A stretch of DNA of 64,000 nt from positions 248,001-312,000 of the forward strand of contig NZ_JANDBD010000002.1 of the NCBI RefSeq assembly GCF_024320865.1, given 5' to 3'. Source of the stretch: Mycolicibacterium arenosum. GTDB taxonomy: Bacteria; Actinomycetota; Actinomycetes; Mycobacteriales; Mycobacteriaceae. Both the position numbers and the translations under genes were made by a program. Position 1 is the first letter of the stretch, and every line of letters begins with the position of its first letter. The notes beneath the pieces are model-generated. The model worked only from the letters and a program-made list of their open reading frames with translations. It made no database searches and was not told where the DNA came from. This document shows positions 63,401 to 64,000 of this stretch, in pieces.

Positions 63401-64000
63401 TCCACGACGAGCGCCAGGCCGCGTTTGGCGGCCAGGCCCTCGGCGCGGCCGCTGAGGTCGAACACGGTGACGCTGTCCAAGCCGACGTCGGTCACCAGCC
63501 GTTCGTCACCTGAGACGTACCCGTCGTCGATCACCACGACGAGTTGCGCCACCCCCTGGGTCGGCTCGCCGTGCCGGGTGAATCTTCCGCGTTCCGCGAG
63601 ATCGGCCGACATGGTCGTCTCGAACATCTCCAGCGACGGGAACAACGTGCGCATGGAGCCCAAACCGTCGCGGGCGGTGGCGTGCTGGGCGTGTGGCAGC
63701 CACTTGACCCAGCTCCAGGCCGCACCGTCGGGATTGGCCGTCACCACCGCGACCCGGACGTGGTCGGGGCCGTGGAAGGCGCACAGCTCGGCGATCATCG
63801 CGCTCGCCAGCGCGCGGCAGTCGGCGCGGTCGCCCTCGAACCCGATGGTGGGAAAGGCCCTCAGCGACACCGCAGTGGGCAGCGTGTGCACCACTGAATG
63901 GGTGTGCACGAAGCGCCGCAGTGCGACGGTGGACACCGGCTCGAGGTCTTCGGGCGGGCCGGTTTCGGGGGCCAGCAGCCGCGTCGCTAGCCGGTGGCTG
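60451..64000 (-). CDS. eccC: EccC, ESX FtsK/SpoIIIE ATPase (partial, N-terminus outside window)
   Basis: 1,182 residues are visible, ending at the overlap with eccD. Three FtsK-type ATPase domains are present: Walker A GATGSGKS (about 63,030-63,055), GPQSGKST (about 61,940-61,970) and GDSECGKT (about 61,035-61,070). EccC is the motor that recognises secretion signals and powers export. It is a single-chain EccC, not the split EccCa/EccCb of ESX-1. The frame runs off the window edge, so the membrane helices and the DUF domain are not seen; an internal GTG at 63,936 is not the start. Upstream, an eccB gene would be expected. Confidence 0.95.
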   Translation of the reverse strand, partial: SHRLATRLLAPETGPPEDLEPVSTVALRRFVHTHSVVHTLPTAVSLRAFPTIGFEGDRADCRALASAMIAELCAFHGPDHVRVAVVTANPDGAAWSWVKWLPHAQHATARDGLGSMRTLFPSLEMFETTMSADLAERGRFTRHGEPTQGVAQLVVVIDDGYVSGDERLVTDVGLDSVTVFDLSGRAEGLAAKRGLALVVEEDSVGARTRTGVEHFAIPDRMTTIQATAIARRIGRYRPASAAHIVSLEPDSRATDPGLMALLKVPDAAEIIPQTVWRQRSTRERLRVPIGITPTGQPLELDIKESAEGGMGPHGLCIGATGSGKSEFLRTLVLGLIASHSPEALNLVLVDFKGGATFLGLDGAPHVAAIITNLEYELTMVDRMRDALAGEMNRRQELLRAAGNFANVSEYERARASGAPLDPLPALFIVVDEFSELLAQKPDFAELFVMIGRLGRSLHIHLLLASQRLEEGKLRGLDSHLSYRIGLKTFSAGESRSVLGVPDAYHLPSVPGSAFLKCDASEPLRFNACYVSGPYVKPQSSTGTRSTAAFGMSAPKLFTATPVAKDPTPAPPSREEATESHGPDASTVAGAGRASQASILDVVVDRLRGHGRPAHEVWLPPLNESPAVNDLLPDPSWQDPRNLDGGLCLPIGVVDRPYDQRRDLLLVDLSGAKGNVAVVGGPQSGKSTALRTLIMASAATHTPEQLQFFCIDFGGGTLASLDGLPHVAGVAGRMDPDRIRRTVAEVSGLLSERERLFRDLAIESMRDFRQRRARLATVPTDERAADLLARHKFGDVVLVVDGWATVKSDFDSLEPVLQSIAIGGLSYGVHLAISATRWMEIRPAVKDMLGTRIELRMGDPIDSEVGRKFAELVPVGRPGRGINAERLHILTALPRLDSRSTVEDLPAGVADAVAAMRTHYGDRAAPRVRMLPDHLDRQEVVERARTAGLVGPSRIAIGIDEAELAPVVLRFDLQPHLVAFGDSECGKTSLLRNIAAGVMENATPQECKIVLVDFQRSLLGSVADEYLGGYATAAPSCTELMTALAASLKERLPPADVTPAQLKERSWWNGPDIYLLIDDYDLIGGGSLNHPLGPLVEYFAQARDIGLRIVIARRSGGAGRAMMDPIIGRLKDLSCNGLVMSGSRDEGSLFGGYKATTLPPGRGMLVSRTVGSGVIQLSRMADQ

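Noticed and set aside
1..64000. tRNA, rRNA, CRISPR arrays, insertion sequences, integrases
   Set aside because: None recognised; no transposase or integrase frame and no regularly spaced short DNA repeats. The repeats in the giant gene are diverged protein modules.

Overview
This is high-GC actinobacterial DNA, almost certainly from a mycobacterium (Mycobacterium or Mycolicibacterium). It carries type VII (ESX) secretion genes with PE, PPE, EspG and EspI relatives, and a chorismate lyase of the mycobacterial Rv2949c type. The window is one large ESX locus with its substrates and cargo. Homology statements come from reading the translations and from family knowledge; no database search was run.

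Layout. 1-1154 (-): EccA, cut by the left edge. 1261-1937 (+): small EspH- and EspL/YbaB-like proteins. 2125-4009 (+): a secreted EspA/EspE-like protein and a chorismate pyruvate-lyase. 4197-11227 (+): an EspC-like protein, a tail remnant, PE, PPE, EspG, two Esx proteins, a small helical protein, an EspB-like protein, a ketosynthase III-like enzyme and a second EspG. 11393-12556 (+): a TetR regulator and a second YbaB-like protein. 12863-45880 (+): a small WXG100-type partner, then one uninterrupted 10,891-codon gene for a modular mega-effector. 45923-49855 (-): a second effector with the same N-terminal delivery domain but a GT4 glycosyltransferase end. 50224-52953 (+): a decayed immunity-gene copy, an SDR-like protein without its YxxxK motif, and two coupled immunity-like genes. 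53026-56148: SRPBCC, DinB, nitrilase and serine beta-lactamase-like genes. 56191-64000 (-): EspI-like ATPase, MycP, EccD and EccC, cut by the right edge. EccB and EccE are not seen and may lie outside.

The mega-effector has an N-terminal WXG100-like domain and an Ala/Thr/Ser/Pro linker. After these come, by my count, 10 papain-like cysteine modules, 5 DUF1023-type alpha/beta hydrolase modules (two without catalytic residues), 17 GNAT-like modules, 3 copies of a small helical module, one glycerophosphodiesterase domain, and three arrays holding about 29 LuxR/GerE-type helix-turn-helix units.

A 17-bp palindrome, TGATACAC-N-GTGTATCA, occurs ahead of the EspA/E gene, the EspC-PE-PPE-Esx operon, the second YbaB gene and the WXG100/mega-effector pair. 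A variant lies ahead of the immunity-like pair and a half-degenerate one ahead of the EspI-like gene. It is the obvious candidate operator for the TetR protein encoded inside the locus. If so, secretion genes, effector and immunity form one regulon.
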